From: an uncultured Ruminococcus sp.
GTDB taxonomy: Bacteria > Bacillota > Clostridia > Oscillospirales > CAG-272
Length of the DNA stretch: 13,528 bases
Assembly: GCA_902783705.1 (NCBI GenBank)
Contig: CACZSA010000030.1
Location: 1 to 13,528, forward strand
Direction of reading: 5' to 3'
The notes under the pieces were generated by a model. That model saw only the letters and a list, made by a program, of their open reading frames with translations, had not been told where the DNA came from and made no database searches. This document shows positions 5,298 to 13,391 of this stretch, piece by piece (position 1 is the first letter of the stretch; each line of letters opens with the position of its first letter). The position numbers and the translations under genes were made by a program.

Positions 5298-7931
5298 ATG
5301 CGCAGATTCAGAATCCTCTCCGCCCTGCTTGCCGCGCTGATCACGGCGACGGCCTTCACGGGCTGCATCCGCATCCAGAAAATCGATCCGGCAAACAATC
5401 CCGCGGCCCCCGGTCCGGCGACCGCGACCGACAACGGGGAGAACGAAACGACGGGCGGCGGGATCACGCTTCCCGGCACGGATGACGGGAACACCGACGG
5501 CGAGCCGATCCCCGTCAACTTCACGCTTGATCTTCTTTGCGAGGAGAACGCGATCTCGACGCTCCTCCAGTGGAACGACACCGTCACCATTCACCGCACC
5601 TACGACGGCGGCGAGACGACCGAATGCTACTGGCTGCATGACGGCGACCGCGTTGCCATGAGCGAATCCATCTCCGAGGAATACAACTCCGTCGCGGGGA
5701 GCTACCGCGGCTTCGATTTCTACGTCTACCCGCAGGACTGGACCACGGCGACGAAGTGGGTCACGCGCGAGGCGGAGGTCTATGACAGCTGGATCGACAC
5801 ATCCATCAACCGCTATTTCCCGGCGGCCCTCTCGGAGGACATCGAAATAACTGCCGAGGACGAGAACAACTACACCGTCCGCCTTGTCGAGAACCTCGAG
5901 ATGGAGGACGGGCGGACGACGCCCTGCGTCAATACTGCTGTCATCAACAAGGCGACGCTGTTCGTGCAGAGCTTTGCATGGGAGTACTTCGACGGGGACA
6001 CGCGCTATTACGGTGGTTTCGACGTCGAATACAACGGCGAGCGGATCTATGCGGACGTCATGGACGACTGGGAGGGCACCCGGACCGTGACGATCGACAT
6101 CCAGACCGAGGAAGGCACACGCACCGAAGAATTCCCGTTCCCCGAGCGCTGGCAGCTCCGGTGTCTCCCGGACGAGGGTATCTATCTCCACTCAGATAAC
6201 GCGTTCGAGGAGGAGGGAACGATCCTCATCGGCGCGAACAGCGGAGCCGTCACGGTCATCGCGCGGGATGAGGCGAACCTCTCCGCATCCGGCACGGAGG
6301 GCAGCGCGACCACGGTCGAGGGACTCCCGTTCACGATCGAGGAGCTCACCGAGCTCAACCGCATTACCAACCTCACGAAGAAATACGGCACGGTCAACCT
6401 CACGAACCGCACCGAAGACTACACGCAGGTGACCTCCTTCTACCGCCGCGGGGATGAGTTCGTGCGCGTCGACGAATTGAAGGGCGAGCTCGACGGGGAG
6501 ACGCTCAGTTACGTTTCCGGGCAGATCGGCGATTATCGGTTTGATAGCGATTTCGAAGGGCATGTGACGCTCTACGCGGAGATCCCGGAGCCCGAGGATT
6601 CTGAGGAGTATCTCTTCTACGATACGAACGCCGACGGCGAGCATTACGTGAGCGATCTCTACCTCACCGAAGCGCTGCAGTTCACGGCGTTCGGCACGAT
6701 CGGCGACGTGAAGGAATACCCGAGCGCGTACACCTTCCGCTTCCAGTACGATTACGAGGGCGGCGAGGGGGATTACGTCGAATACGAGGTCGACAATGTA
6801 TCGCTCTATATCAACGCGCTGGTCTACGGCTTCGACGGATCGGCGGTCCGGGTGACGCGCGGGGACGAGGTCGGCTACGCGTCCGTGATCGACGAGGCGT
6901 TTGCCGAAACCCGCGACATCTTCGTCCACTACGAGGACGGCGTCGAGGTGCATTACGAGGTCCCCGCGTCGTGGGCGTTCACCATCGGCTACTTTGACGA
7001 TCTCGGCTTCTGGGCGGACGAAGGTCTGAAGACGCCGATGGATCCCGTCATCCCGGGCGACGGCGAGAATTACGAGTTCTGGGTGACGGACGGAACGCAT
7101 ACGCTCCTTAGCCAGGACCTGCCCTTCACGATGGAGCAGTTTGTTGCCGCCAACAGTATCTCCGCCCTGATCGAAAAATACGGACAGGTCTTTATCCGCA
7201 TAACAGCGGACGACCTCTCATTCACAAACGAGATGGAATTCTTCCGCTCGGGCGAAACCCCCGTCCTGCACAACACCCAGCAGAATCTTTACCTCACCGA
7301 ATCGCGTCAGAGCGGCATCATAGGGAACAACATTCGACGAGAACTCCAGTACGAGATCGGTTCTGACGGTCTGTGCCGGGCCGATCTCTACTTATACCCC
7401 GATCATATGCTTGACTCCTGGATGGCTCAGGACGATGGGGAAGAGTCGGGATACCGGTTTGACGATTACCTGGTAGGGAACATCAGCAGTTCCGAACCGA
7501 AACTTGTCAGCGAAACCGCCGACACCGTCACCTTCTCCGTGCCCCCCGCAGAGTATTACGGCAGCTACGACGAACCGCCCCTGTTCACCTTCACGATCGA
7601 GCGGGAGACCCTCACAATCCTCAGTCTGAAAACGCCCGACGAGCGGTATGAAGTCGTCTGCGGCGAAAACGCTGCGCCGTTTTCTGAGGTATATGCGAAA
7701 GCCATGGCGGACAGCCGGACCGTCACCTGCCATTATCTGACCGCGGGAGAGACGAAGGACATCGTCTGGCAGATCCCCTCTGCATGGGAGGTGGAAGTGG
7801 TGCTGACTGTCGACATCGATGGAGCATCTCCCTTTTACAGTTCCAGCGAGGAGATGAATCAGCCGTGCAGCAACGTCATTCCCGCGTATTCCGGAGACGT
7901 TGAGATCTGGTGCACCCTCGGGATGGGGTGA
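5298..7931 (+). CDS. Predicted lipoprotein with three diverged ~270-residue repeats, function unknown
   Basis: An 877-residue exported protein. It has a basic N-terminus, a hydrophobic segment and a lipobox-like AFTGC with Cys23 as the expected lipidated residue; Phe at -3 is less usual. A low-complexity linker rich in Asn, Pro, Gly, Thr and Asp spans about 30-70. The rest divides into three units starting near residues 71, 343 and 608. Each opens with a motif like (L)PFT(I/M)EE..., then N-x-I-(S/T)-x-L...YG-x-V. Each closes with a charged strand, an aromatic segment such as VPASWAF or IPSAWEV, and a short Asp/Gly strand. The sequence is acidic and beta-rich, and no enzyme motif is apparent. 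It may be a cell-surface sensor, binding or scaffold protein of a LolA/LppX-like kind, but that is speculation. The start is supported by AGGAGA at 5285-5290. It is a single-gene unit between two terminators. Confidence 0.85.
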   Translation: MRRFRILSALLAALITATAFTGCIRIQKIDPANNPAAPGPATATDNGENETTGGGITLPGTDDGNTDGEPIPVNFTLDLLCEENAISTLLQWNDTVTIHRTYDGGETTECYWLHDGDRVAMSESISEEYNSVAGSYRGFDFYVYPQDWTTATKWVTREAEVYDSWIDTSINRYFPAALSEDIEITAEDENNYTVRLVENLEMEDGRTTPCVNTAVINKATLFVQSFAWEYFDGDTRYYGGFDVEYNGERIYADVMDDWEGTRTVTIDIQTEEGTRTEEFPFPERWQLRCLPDEGIYLHSDNAFEEEGTILIGANSGAVTVIARDEANLSASGTEGSATTVEGLPFTIEELTELNRITNLTKKYGTVNLTNRTEDYTQVTSFYRRGDEFVRVDELKGELDGETLSYVSGQIGDYRFDSDFEGHVTLYAEIPEPEDSEEYLFYDTNADGEHYVSDLYLTEALQFTAFGTIGDVKEYPSAYTFRFQYDYEGGEGDYVEYEVDNVSLYINALVYGFDGSAVRVTRGDEVGYASVIDEAFAETRDIFVHYEDGVEVHYEVPASWAFTIGYFDDLGFWADEGLKTPMDPVIPGDGENYEFWVTDGTHTLLSQDLPFTMEQFVAANSISALIEKYGQVFIRITADDLSFTNEMEFFRSGETPVLHNTQQNLYLTESRQSGIIGNNIRRELQYEIGSDGLCRADLYLYPDHMLDSWMAQDDGEESGYRFDDYLVGNISSSEPKLVSETADTVTFSVPPAEYYGSYDEPPLFTFTIERETLTILSLKTPDERYEVVCGENAAPFSEVYAKAMADSRTVTCHYLTAGETKDIVWQIPSAWEVEVVLTVDIDGASPFYSSSEEMNQPCSNVIPAYSGDVEIWCTLGMG

Positions 7932-7964
7932 TCTCCTGCCGCACCAGGGCTTGAGGAAATAAAT

Positions 7965-7995
7965 AAAACAGGACGGCGGCAAACCGTCCTGTTTT
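7965..7995. terminator. Bidirectional intrinsic terminator between convergent genes
   Basis: AAAACAGGACGG at 7965-7976 pairs perfectly with CCGTCCTGTTTT at 7984-7995 (12 bp, 7-nt loop). The flanking A-tract and T-tract give a U-run on either transcript. It serves both the lipoprotein gene ending at 7931 on the + strand and the glycoside hydrolase gene ending at 8011 on the - strand. Confidence 0.92.
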
Positions 7996-8010
7996 GCTGT
8001 TTTCCTGCGG

Positions 8011-10404
8011 TCAGATGCTGAACACCGGGCCTTCGGAGGGATTCTTCGCGTCGCAGAGATGAACGCTCACGCCGTAGTCCTTCCGCCCGTCGTCGAGCCC
8101 GAGGACCCGTACCGTGAGCGGCTTCCCGCAGAGCGCGGGCGAGAGGGCGAAGAAATAGGTGTAATGATGGCTCACCTTCCGGGACGTGCATTCCCAGACG
8201 TTCGAGAGATACCCCGGCGCGCGGTCATAGGCGGCGAGGAGATCGTCTCCCGTGTCGAGGACCGCATAAGCGCCCTCCGCCCCGTGCTCGCCCTCGAGAC
8301 CGACCGCGAGATAGCAGCCGGGACGGAAGTTGGCGGGATCGACCGTCACGGCAAGCTCCTTCGCGTACATCACCGCGCGTCCCATGGGGAGCAGATTGTT
8401 CGCGTGCGGAGCGGGCAGCGGGACCTCGATCCCATCCTTCACGGCGGCGATTTTGTAGATCCGCTCGGGGGAGGCGGGAAGGCGGAAATACCGGACTTCG
8501 CCCTTCACCGGGTACACGGCGGTGCGGTGACGGCCCTTGCCCTCGAAGATGTTGTGAACGCCGTCGACGAGAAAGTCTTCCGTGACCTCCGGGCCGTTCT
8601 CGACCGTCTCGAGATAGGTTTTGTCCCATGCGGCGAGGTCGGCGGAGACGTCTCCGTGCGGCGGGATATCCTGACGGCGGACCGTGTACCAGCCGCCCGT
8701 ACGGGTGTGGTGAACGATGTCCTCCGACGGATCGAAGAATTCGACCTCGATCGCGTCCGCCTCGATGACGCCGCCGAAATCGACGCGCAGGCATCCGCCG
8801 TCCACGCGGTAATTGCCGTAGAAGGACTTGGATGTGCCGTCGAAGAAGGTCGCTGGATCGCCGTCGAACGCAAAGCGGCTCTCGGGTCCGCGCAGAATGT
8901 AGGTGCGCTGAGCGAAGAACGCGTCGCGGGCAGCCTTGACCTCCGGGATCGCCGTTTCCCCGCTCCGGGCAAGGGAACGCGCCTCGAGGGAATCCTGATC
9001 CTGCGCGAAGAGGGCGGTCTCGAGCTGGCGTTCGGCGTCCTCGGGGACCGGTACGAAGGCGTCCGCCGGGAGGGATCCGAGATCGATCGGATTGCGGAGC
9101 GTGGAGTCGAACGCCGGTACGTTCTCAAACGCTCTCCCGTCGCTCCACGCGAGATGCCCGTCCGAGGAGACGATCCGGATTTTGTCGATCCGCCCGTCCT
9201 CATCCTCGTGCAGGACCTCGAAATCGCAGCCCACGGGTGTGGGATCGGCCTCACGGCTGTCGCAGACCTCGACGAGCGTCGCCCGGAAAGCCGGAAGCGG
9301 AAGCTCCACGACCTCGCCGTACTCGAATTCGCCGACATACCGCTCGTACGGATGCCGCAGGATCACCGTGACCCGCTCGCAGGGCGCCAGCCCGATCTCC
9401 ATATCGAGTGTCATGCGGAGCGTCCCCGGCGTCCACGTGTCACATCCGACCGTGAGGAAGCGGTGGGTGACCGACCCGCGCGCGACGCCGTTCTTCGGAT
9501 AGTTCGGCCCGCCCGGCAGGAGCATCCCCGTGACGAGGATCTCGCGCCAGCGTCTGTGCAGGTTGTAGATCCGGGCGAGATGGGCGTGCTCGTCATCCCG
9601 CATCAGCCACGGATTGCCATAGATCTCCGGCGCGAGGATCAGACTGCGCCCGAACGCCTGGAAAATCAGATCGTCCTCGAAATAATCGATGCACGAGGAG
9701 ATGCAGACGCCGTGGTCCTCCGAGAGCCGCGCGAGCCCCGGGGTGTTACCGCGGTCCATGAAGTACGCCCTGTGATGCGGCGCGGTCCCGCGGTTGACGA
9801 TATGGACGTCCGTGTACATCTCCTCGCCGTTCCAGAGAAAGGTCGTCGCGTGCTTCATCCCCTCCTCGCCGAGCCAGAGGCGGTGATTGAGCAGGATGAG
9901 GTCCGGCGAGTATTTCCGGCACTCCGTCATCATGTCGACGAACAGGTCCCGGTGCTCCGGCGAGAGCTGACCGCAGACGCCGTCGATCTTGAACTGCGCG
10001 AAATGGTAGTCCCGGCAGAGGGAGACCATCAGCTCGCGGCGGGCCGCCTGTTCCTCGGGCGTCGAGCCGAAGCCGTCCGGACCGCACCACACGCCGAGGC
10101 GGCACCCGATCTTCGCGGCGGCGTCGGCGATCGGTCCGTAGCCGTGCGGGTACTGGGCCAGGAGCTTGGGCGAATCAAAGGTCTCGTAGGTCTCCCGCGC
10201 GCCGTCGAGATTCCCGGCATCCCATGCGTAGATCTCGAGGCGCATGTTGTACGTCCGGCGGAGCCATTCGAAATAGTCGAGGTTCACGAGGGTCTGCGCC
10301 TCGGTCGAGCCCTCGTTCGTGGAGTTGACCCACGAGAAGTACTGCGGTCTGGACGGAGTCCTCTCCGTCGCGCCGGCGGTCGGGTGAAGATGGTCAGGTT
10401 TCAT
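8011..10404 (-). CDS. Probable cytoplasmic glycoside hydrolase, GH27/36/31-like TIM barrel with C-terminal beta domains
   Basis: A 797-residue protein without a signal peptide. The N-terminal half reads like a (beta/alpha)8 retaining glycosidase. It has an IYAWDAG strand (Asp62), LGVWCGPDGFG (103-113), then HFAQFKIDGVCG (134-145), where Asp141 in the K-x-D-G-x-C context is the best nucleophile candidate, as in the K-x-D motif of clan GH-D enzymes. It continues with LNHRLWLGEEG and MYTDVH (Asp199). After about residue 370 the protein is beta-rich; around 510-580 a stretch with RVDFGG and IEVEFFDP resembles a discoidin-like carbohydrate-binding module. The family cannot be named with certainty and the substrate is unknown. 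The start has GGGAGGA a few bases upstream on the - strand. The amidohydrolase gene ends 33 nt upstream, so both are likely one operon. Confidence 0.65.
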   Translation of the reverse strand: MKPDHLHPTAGATERTPSRPQYFSWVNSTNEGSTEAQTLVNLDYFEWLRRTYNMRLEIYAWDAGNLDGARETYETFDSPKLLAQYPHGYGPIADAAAKIGCRLGVWCGPDGFGSTPEEQAARRELMVSLCRDYHFAQFKIDGVCGQLSPEHRDLFVDMMTECRKYSPDLILLNHRLWLGEEGMKHATTFLWNGEEMYTDVHIVNRGTAPHHRAYFMDRGNTPGLARLSEDHGVCISSCIDYFEDDLIFQAFGRSLILAPEIYGNPWLMRDDEHAHLARIYNLHRRWREILVTGMLLPGGPNYPKNGVARGSVTHRFLTVGCDTWTPGTLRMTLDMEIGLAPCERVTVILRHPYERYVGEFEYGEVVELPLPAFRATLVEVCDSREADPTPVGCDFEVLHEDEDGRIDKIRIVSSDGHLAWSDGRAFENVPAFDSTLRNPIDLGSLPADAFVPVPEDAERQLETALFAQDQDSLEARSLARSGETAIPEVKAARDAFFAQRTYILRGPESRFAFDGDPATFFDGTSKSFYGNYRVDGGCLRVDFGGVIEADAIEVEFFDPSEDIVHHTRTGGWYTVRRQDIPPHGDVSADLAAWDKTYLETVENGPEVTEDFLVDGVHNIFEGKGRHRTAVYPVKGEVRYFRLPASPERIYKIAAVKDGIEVPLPAPHANNLLPMGRAVMYAKELAVTVDPANFRPGCYLAVGLEGEHGAEGAYAVLDTGDDLLAAYDRAPGYLSNVWECTSRKVSHHYTYFFALSPALCGKPLTVRVLGLDDGRKDYGVSVHLCDAKNPSEGPVFSI

Positions 10405-10437
10405 GCGTTCCTCCCGGTTATATTTTGAATGAATCGG

Positions 10438-11589
10438 TCATGCGTGAAAGTGCGCCGCGATGAGACGCAGATTGTCGAGGTCGGTGTCCCAGCGCGCGCG
10501 GTCCCCGGCGAAGAGGACGTCGTGCTCATAGAGGGTGAGGAGGGTGTCCGCAGAGAGGGCGGCGAGCGCATTGTCGACGGGACGCGGCTCGCCCATGCGG
10601 CGGATAAAGTTCTCCGAATAGATCGAGGCGAGCGTCTCGTCGTCGGCGTGAAGCGGTTCGAGCAGTCCCCAGTCCACATCCTCGAAGCGGAACGGGACGG
10701 GGGATTCGAGCGCGTTGCGGATCAGATTGAAGGGATAGGAGAAATTGTGCTCGTAGCCTGGATCGGAGTCCGGGGCGGCCCAGTTGTCGGTGTCCGTCCC
10801 GAAGAGGATGCGGCGGCGGTGACGGCGGAAGAAATCGCGCCATTCCTCCGGGTGCTTTGTGAAGCCCGCGTACATCTCGCTCCCCGGCGTCAGATCGAAA
10901 GAAACCGACGGATGCGCCTCGAGAAAACGGTCCGCCGCCTCGCAGTCGTTCGCGATGAAATAGAAGTGGCAGAGCGTGAGGTCGAGCGCGGGATGCTTCT
11001 CGAGGATCCCCTCCGTCTCCGCGCGGAGAGCGGCGAGCGAGGGCATATCGTCCCCGTAGGTCGGCGGATGCCCGTTGTCCCACGGGAGCCAGTACGCCTC
11101 CGGATCGCCGAGATGCATCGTTACGGGAAAGCGCGTCTCCTCGCAGAACGAATAGAACGGATCAAAGAGCGGATCGTCGAGCGGGACTCCGAGCCTTTTG
11201 CTCAGTTCGGGCTTGCCGAGCAGGATCTTGATGCCGTCAAAGCCCATCCGGTAAAGCGCCTTTGCCTGACGGAGGAATCCGTCCGCCGTGTCCCGCCCGT
11301 CGAAGAAGTGATAAAGCCCGCCGAACGCGTGGATCTTCCTCTCCTCCCCCTTCGCGTTCAGAAGGGATTTCAGATACAGGCACTTGAGGTTGTTCGACGG
11401 ATCGGTGAGCGAGGCGCGGACGGAATGCGGAAGACCGAGCAGCGCGACGCGGGTGAGTCCGAAGTAGTCCATGTACCCGCCAAGCATCGCGGCGGTCTTC
11501 TCCACGGGCATCGTGAAGGTGATATGAACGTGGCTGTCGCAGATCGGGAGATCCCGATAGCCCTTTTTCAGCGTGTTGACGGATGGCAT
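10438..11589 (-). CDS. Amidohydrolase-2 family protein (metal-dependent TIM-barrel hydrolase or decarboxylase)
   Basis: A 383-residue cytoplasmic protein with the metal-site order of the amidohydrolase superfamily. It has CDSHVHI near the N-terminus (His20, His22), GIKILLG (Lys121), VTMHLGDP (His159), LTLCHFYF (His208) and ILFGTDTDN (Asp266). This fits the amidohydrolase-2 group, which includes hydrolases, lactonases and aromatic-acid decarboxylases, so the exact reaction is open. The start at 11589 has GGAGGG about 5 nt upstream on the - strand. It is the first gene of a two-gene unit with the glycoside hydrolase and is driven by the promoter at 11613-11641. Together the pair suggests uptake and stepwise breakdown of a glycoside or sugar derivative inside the cell, which is an inference from context. 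Confidence 0.85.
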   Translation of the reverse strand: MPSVNTLKKGYRDLPICDSHVHITFTMPVEKTAAMLGGYMDYFGLTRVALLGLPHSVRASLTDPSNNLKCLYLKSLLNAKGEERKIHAFGGLYHFFDGRDTADGFLRQAKALYRMGFDGIKILLGKPELSKRLGVPLDDPLFDPFYSFCEETRFPVTMHLGDPEAYWLPWDNGHPPTYGDDMPSLAALRAETEGILEKHPALDLTLCHFYFIANDCEAADRFLEAHPSVSFDLTPGSEMYAGFTKHPEEWRDFFRRHRRRILFGTDTDNWAAPDSDPGYEHNFSYPFNLIRNALESPVPFRFEDVDWGLLEPLHADDETLASIYSENFIRRMGEPRPVDNALAALSADTLLTLYEHDVLFAGDRARWDTDLDNLRLIAAHFHA

Positions 11590-11612
11590 GGCAACCCTCC
11601 TTTTTTGGCTCC

Positions 11613-11641
11613 ATTATACCGGATCGGACGGCGATTTGCAA
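11613..11641 (-). promoter_or_regulatory. Promoter for the amidohydrolase-glycosidase operon (- strand)
   Basis: Read on the - strand, TTGCAA (11641-11636), a 17-nt spacer and a consensus TATAAT (11618-11613) form a SigA-type promoter. Unlike the + strand promoters here it has no TG extension of the -10. The start codon is about 24 nt beyond the -10. Confidence 0.65.
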
Positions 11642-11661
11642 GGGAAGGGCGGCAAATTGCG

Positions 11662-11699
11662 AAAAAAAGCCCGCGGACATTGACAATTCCGCGGCGGGC
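11662..11699 (-). terminator. Hairpin with - strand U-tract, overlapping the comF promoter
   Basis: CCGCGGA (11671-11677) pairs with TCCGCGG (11688-11694), and ATT/AAT (11679-11681 with 11685-11687) extends the stem inward. On the - strand the stem is followed two bases later by seven Ts (A-run at 11662-11668 on +), the layout of an intrinsic terminator. It sits directly upstream of the - strand operon promoter. It also covers the TTGACA of the + strand comF promoter, so it could act as an operator or an antisense-transcription stop. Confidence 0.6.
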
Positions 11700-11709
11700 A
11701 TGCTATAAT
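11680..11709 (+). promoter_or_regulatory. Strong SigA-type promoter for comF
   Basis: TTGACA at 11680-11685, an 18-nt spacer and TATAAT at 11704-11709, with TG at 11701-11702 (extended -10). Transcription should start near 11716, about 28 nt before the comF start codon at 11744. The -35 lies inside the hairpin described at 11662-11699. Confidence 0.85.
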
Positions 11710-11743
11710 GACGGCAAAACGACGGATTCCGGGGGATTTTGCG

Positions 11744-12547
11744 ATGAAGAAAACGGGCATCGGCGCGCGTCTGCTTTCGCTGTTGTTTCCGCGCGTCTGT
11801 TCGCTCTGCGGAGGACCCTCGCCGGACGGGGAGCTCTGCGCGGAGTGCCGCCGGAAATATGCCGCGGGGACGTTTCTTCGCTGTCCGCGGTGCAGGCAGA
11901 CGGCGGACCGCTGTCTCTGCGGCACGGAATTCACGGAATCGACCCGCACGACGCTCGCGCACCGTCCGTTCCTCGCGCTGAATTTCTACATCCCGGCGAA
12001 ACGGGGCGGGGAAGACGACGATCGCGTGACGGAGCGGATGATCCTTGACTTGAAGAGCCGCGGGAGCTATGCCGATTTCTTTGCCGGGGAATGCGCACGG
12101 CAGATCGGACGGCTCCTTGACGAGGCGGGCGAGCGTCGGGAGGACTGGATCCTCACTTTCGCGCCGCGCTCGCCGGAGAAGTTCGCCGAATGCGGCTTTG
12201 ACCAGGGCGAGGAGGTCGGACGGCGGATCGCGGAGCGGCTCGGCATCCCCTTCGAGCGCACCCTCGCGCGGACGTCTCACTCCTCGGAGCAGAAAACCCT
12301 CAGAGCAGAGGAGCGGCGGGAAAACGCGCAGGAAGGGCTGATCCCGCGGCGGCGCTCGATCCGGGCGGGCGGACGGTATCTGCTCTTCGACGACATCATC
12401 ACGACCGGATCGACGGTCCGGACGGCAGCGGAGCTTTTGTACGAATGCGGCGCCGAGGCGGTGTTTCCCGTGGCCCTCGCGCGGACCTATCCCGCCGAAG
12501 ACCGCACGGACAGAGGGAGAACGGGTGAATTTCGCCGAAGTCCTTGA
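11744..12547 (+). CDS. comF: ComF family phosphoribosyltransferase-like protein
   Basis: A 267-residue protein of the ComF/ComFC family. The N-terminus has a double zinc-binding region: Cys19-x2-Cys22, Cys32-x2-Cys35, Cys47-x2-Cys50 and Cys57-x-Cys59. The C-terminal half is a type I phosphoribosyltransferase fold with the PRPP-loop motif YLLFDDIITTGST (Asp216, Asp217). Family members take part in DNA uptake during natural transformation, although the gene is also common in bacteria not known to be competent. The start at 11744 is preferred because GGGGGA at 11731-11736 precedes it; an in-frame ATG at 11708 overlaps the -10 box. No other competence gene is in the window. Its stop codon lies inside the -35 of the next promoter. 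Confidence 0.92.
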   Translation: MKKTGIGARLLSLLFPRVCSLCGGPSPDGELCAECRRKYAAGTFLRCPRCRQTADRCLCGTEFTESTRTTLAHRPFLALNFYIPAKRGGEDDDRVTERMILDLKSRGSYADFFAGECARQIGRLLDEAGERREDWILTFAPRSPEKFAECGFDQGEEVGRRIAERLGIPFERTLARTSHSSEQKTLRAEERRENAQEGLIPRRRSIRAGGRYLLFDDIITTGSTVRTAAELLYECGAEAVFPVALARTYPAEDRTDRGRTGEFRRSP

Positions 12548-12573
12548 TTCCTCGGCGGCGGATATGGTATAAT
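12544..12573 (+). promoter_or_regulatory. Promoter for the SLH-domain gene
   Basis: TTGATT at 12544-12549, an 18-nt spacer and TATAAT at 12568-12573, with TG at 12565-12566 (extended -10). The -35 overlaps the comF stop codon. No terminator separates comF from this gene, so read-through from comF is also possible. Confidence 0.7.
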
Positions 12574-12606
12574 AGAAAAAACAACAGCATTTCCACGGAG
12601 GTCATT

Positions 12607-13341
12607 ATGAACAGCTATCCTCTTCTCCGGCGGATCCTCTCCGGGGTCCTCGCCTTCATTCTTGTCCTCGCGCTTTCCCTCGGCGCATTCGCGCGGGACG
12701 TTTCCGACGCCGAATCAAAGGCCCGCGCGCTCAAGACCCTCGGCCTGTTCCGCGGCGTGTCGGACACCGACTTCGATCTCGAACGCGAGCCCACCCGCGC
12801 GGAGGCGCTCGTCATCCTGATCCGTGTCCTCGGCAAGGAGAAGGAAGCCCTCGCGGGCGGACGAAAGCATCCCTTCACCGACGTTCCCGCATGGGCAAAC
12901 GACTACATCGCCTACGCCTACGAAACCGGGCTGACGAAGGGCGTCTCTGCGACCGAATTCGGTACGGGGAACGCGAACGGCGCGATGGTGCTGACATTCA
13001 TGCTCCGCGCGCTCGGCTACTCGGACGCGGCAGGCGATTTCAGCTGGAACGATCCCTTTTCGCTCGCGAAGCAGGCCGGGATCCTGCCCGACGGCGTCGA
13101 TACGGAGCACTTCTGGCGCGCGGACGCAGTGCTCGTCTCCTATGCCGCGCTGAAGGCTTCCATCAAGGGCGCGGGGATCACGCTGGCGGAACGGCTGATC
13201 GGCGCGGGCGTCTTCACATCGGAGAGCTACGCGGCGGCGACGGGCGCGACCCTCTCGGGCGGCGGCTCGAAGAAGGTCTTCGTCGCGGACCCGGCGGATT
13301 TCCCGGGCATCGGCGCGGAGGATGTGGCGATCGGGGACTGA
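12607..13341 (+). CDS. Small secreted S-layer homology (SLH) domain protein
   Basis: A 244-residue protein with a clear Sec signal peptide: Arg8-Arg9, a hydrophobic core at 10-27 and likely cleavage after AFA at residue 29. The mature part holds SLH-type repeats, about 36-82, about 88-138 with PFTDVPAWANDYIAYAYETG, and a weaker third to about 190. A Gly/Ser/Ala-rich tail of about 50 residues follows. SLH domains hold proteins on the Gram-positive wall by binding pyruvylated secondary wall polymers. The protein is unusual in having no further enzymatic or adhesive domain after the SLH part. The start is supported by a consensus GGAGGT at 12597-12602, 4 nt before the ATG. It is the last gene in its unit, closed by the terminator at 13392-13440. 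Confidence 0.85.
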   Translation: MNSYPLLRRILSGVLAFILVLALSLGAFARDVSDAESKARALKTLGLFRGVSDTDFDLEREPTRAEALVILIRVLGKEKEALAGGRKHPFTDVPAWANDYIAYAYETGLTKGVSATEFGTGNANGAMVLTFMLRALGYSDAAGDFSWNDPFSLAKQAGILPDGVDTEHFWRADAVLVSYAALKASIKGAGITLAERLIGAGVFTSESYAAATGATLSGGGSKKVFVADPADFPGIGAEDVAIGD

Positions 13342-13352
13342 TCGATTTCAGA

Positions 13353-13388
13353 GGTAAGAAGTAAAAGGGAAAAAGTAAGAAGTGAGGA
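13353..13388. repeat. Short purine-rich direct repeat (GTAAGAAGT twice)
   Basis: After the SLH gene stop a purine-only stretch carries GTAAGAAGT twice, separated by about 13 nt, followed by a similar GTGAGGAAG. It encodes nothing. A comparable purine-rich tract follows nrdR near 2790-2815. Confidence 0.4.
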
Positions 13389-13391
13389 AGG

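Noticed and set aside
5277..7100. Two ~300-codon - strand open frames antisense to the lipoprotein gene
   Set aside because: Same GC-bias shadow effect; the + strand frame has a promoter, ribosome binding site, signal peptide and internal repeats.
8059..10428. 789-codon + strand open frame antisense to the glycoside hydrolase gene
   Set aside because: It mirrors the real gene, has no ribosome binding site, has an Arg/Asp/Val-rich composition typical of the antisense of GC-rich codons, and shows no recognisable motif.
11708..11743. Upstream ATG start for comF
   Set aside because: It lies within the -10 element, upstream of the expected transcription start; the ATG at 11744 has a proper Shine-Dalgarno.
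10429..12048. 539-codon + strand open frame antisense to the amidohydrolase gene
   Set aside because: It runs through the - strand gene, the divergent promoters and part of comF in another frame. Composition and lack of motifs mark it as a shadow.
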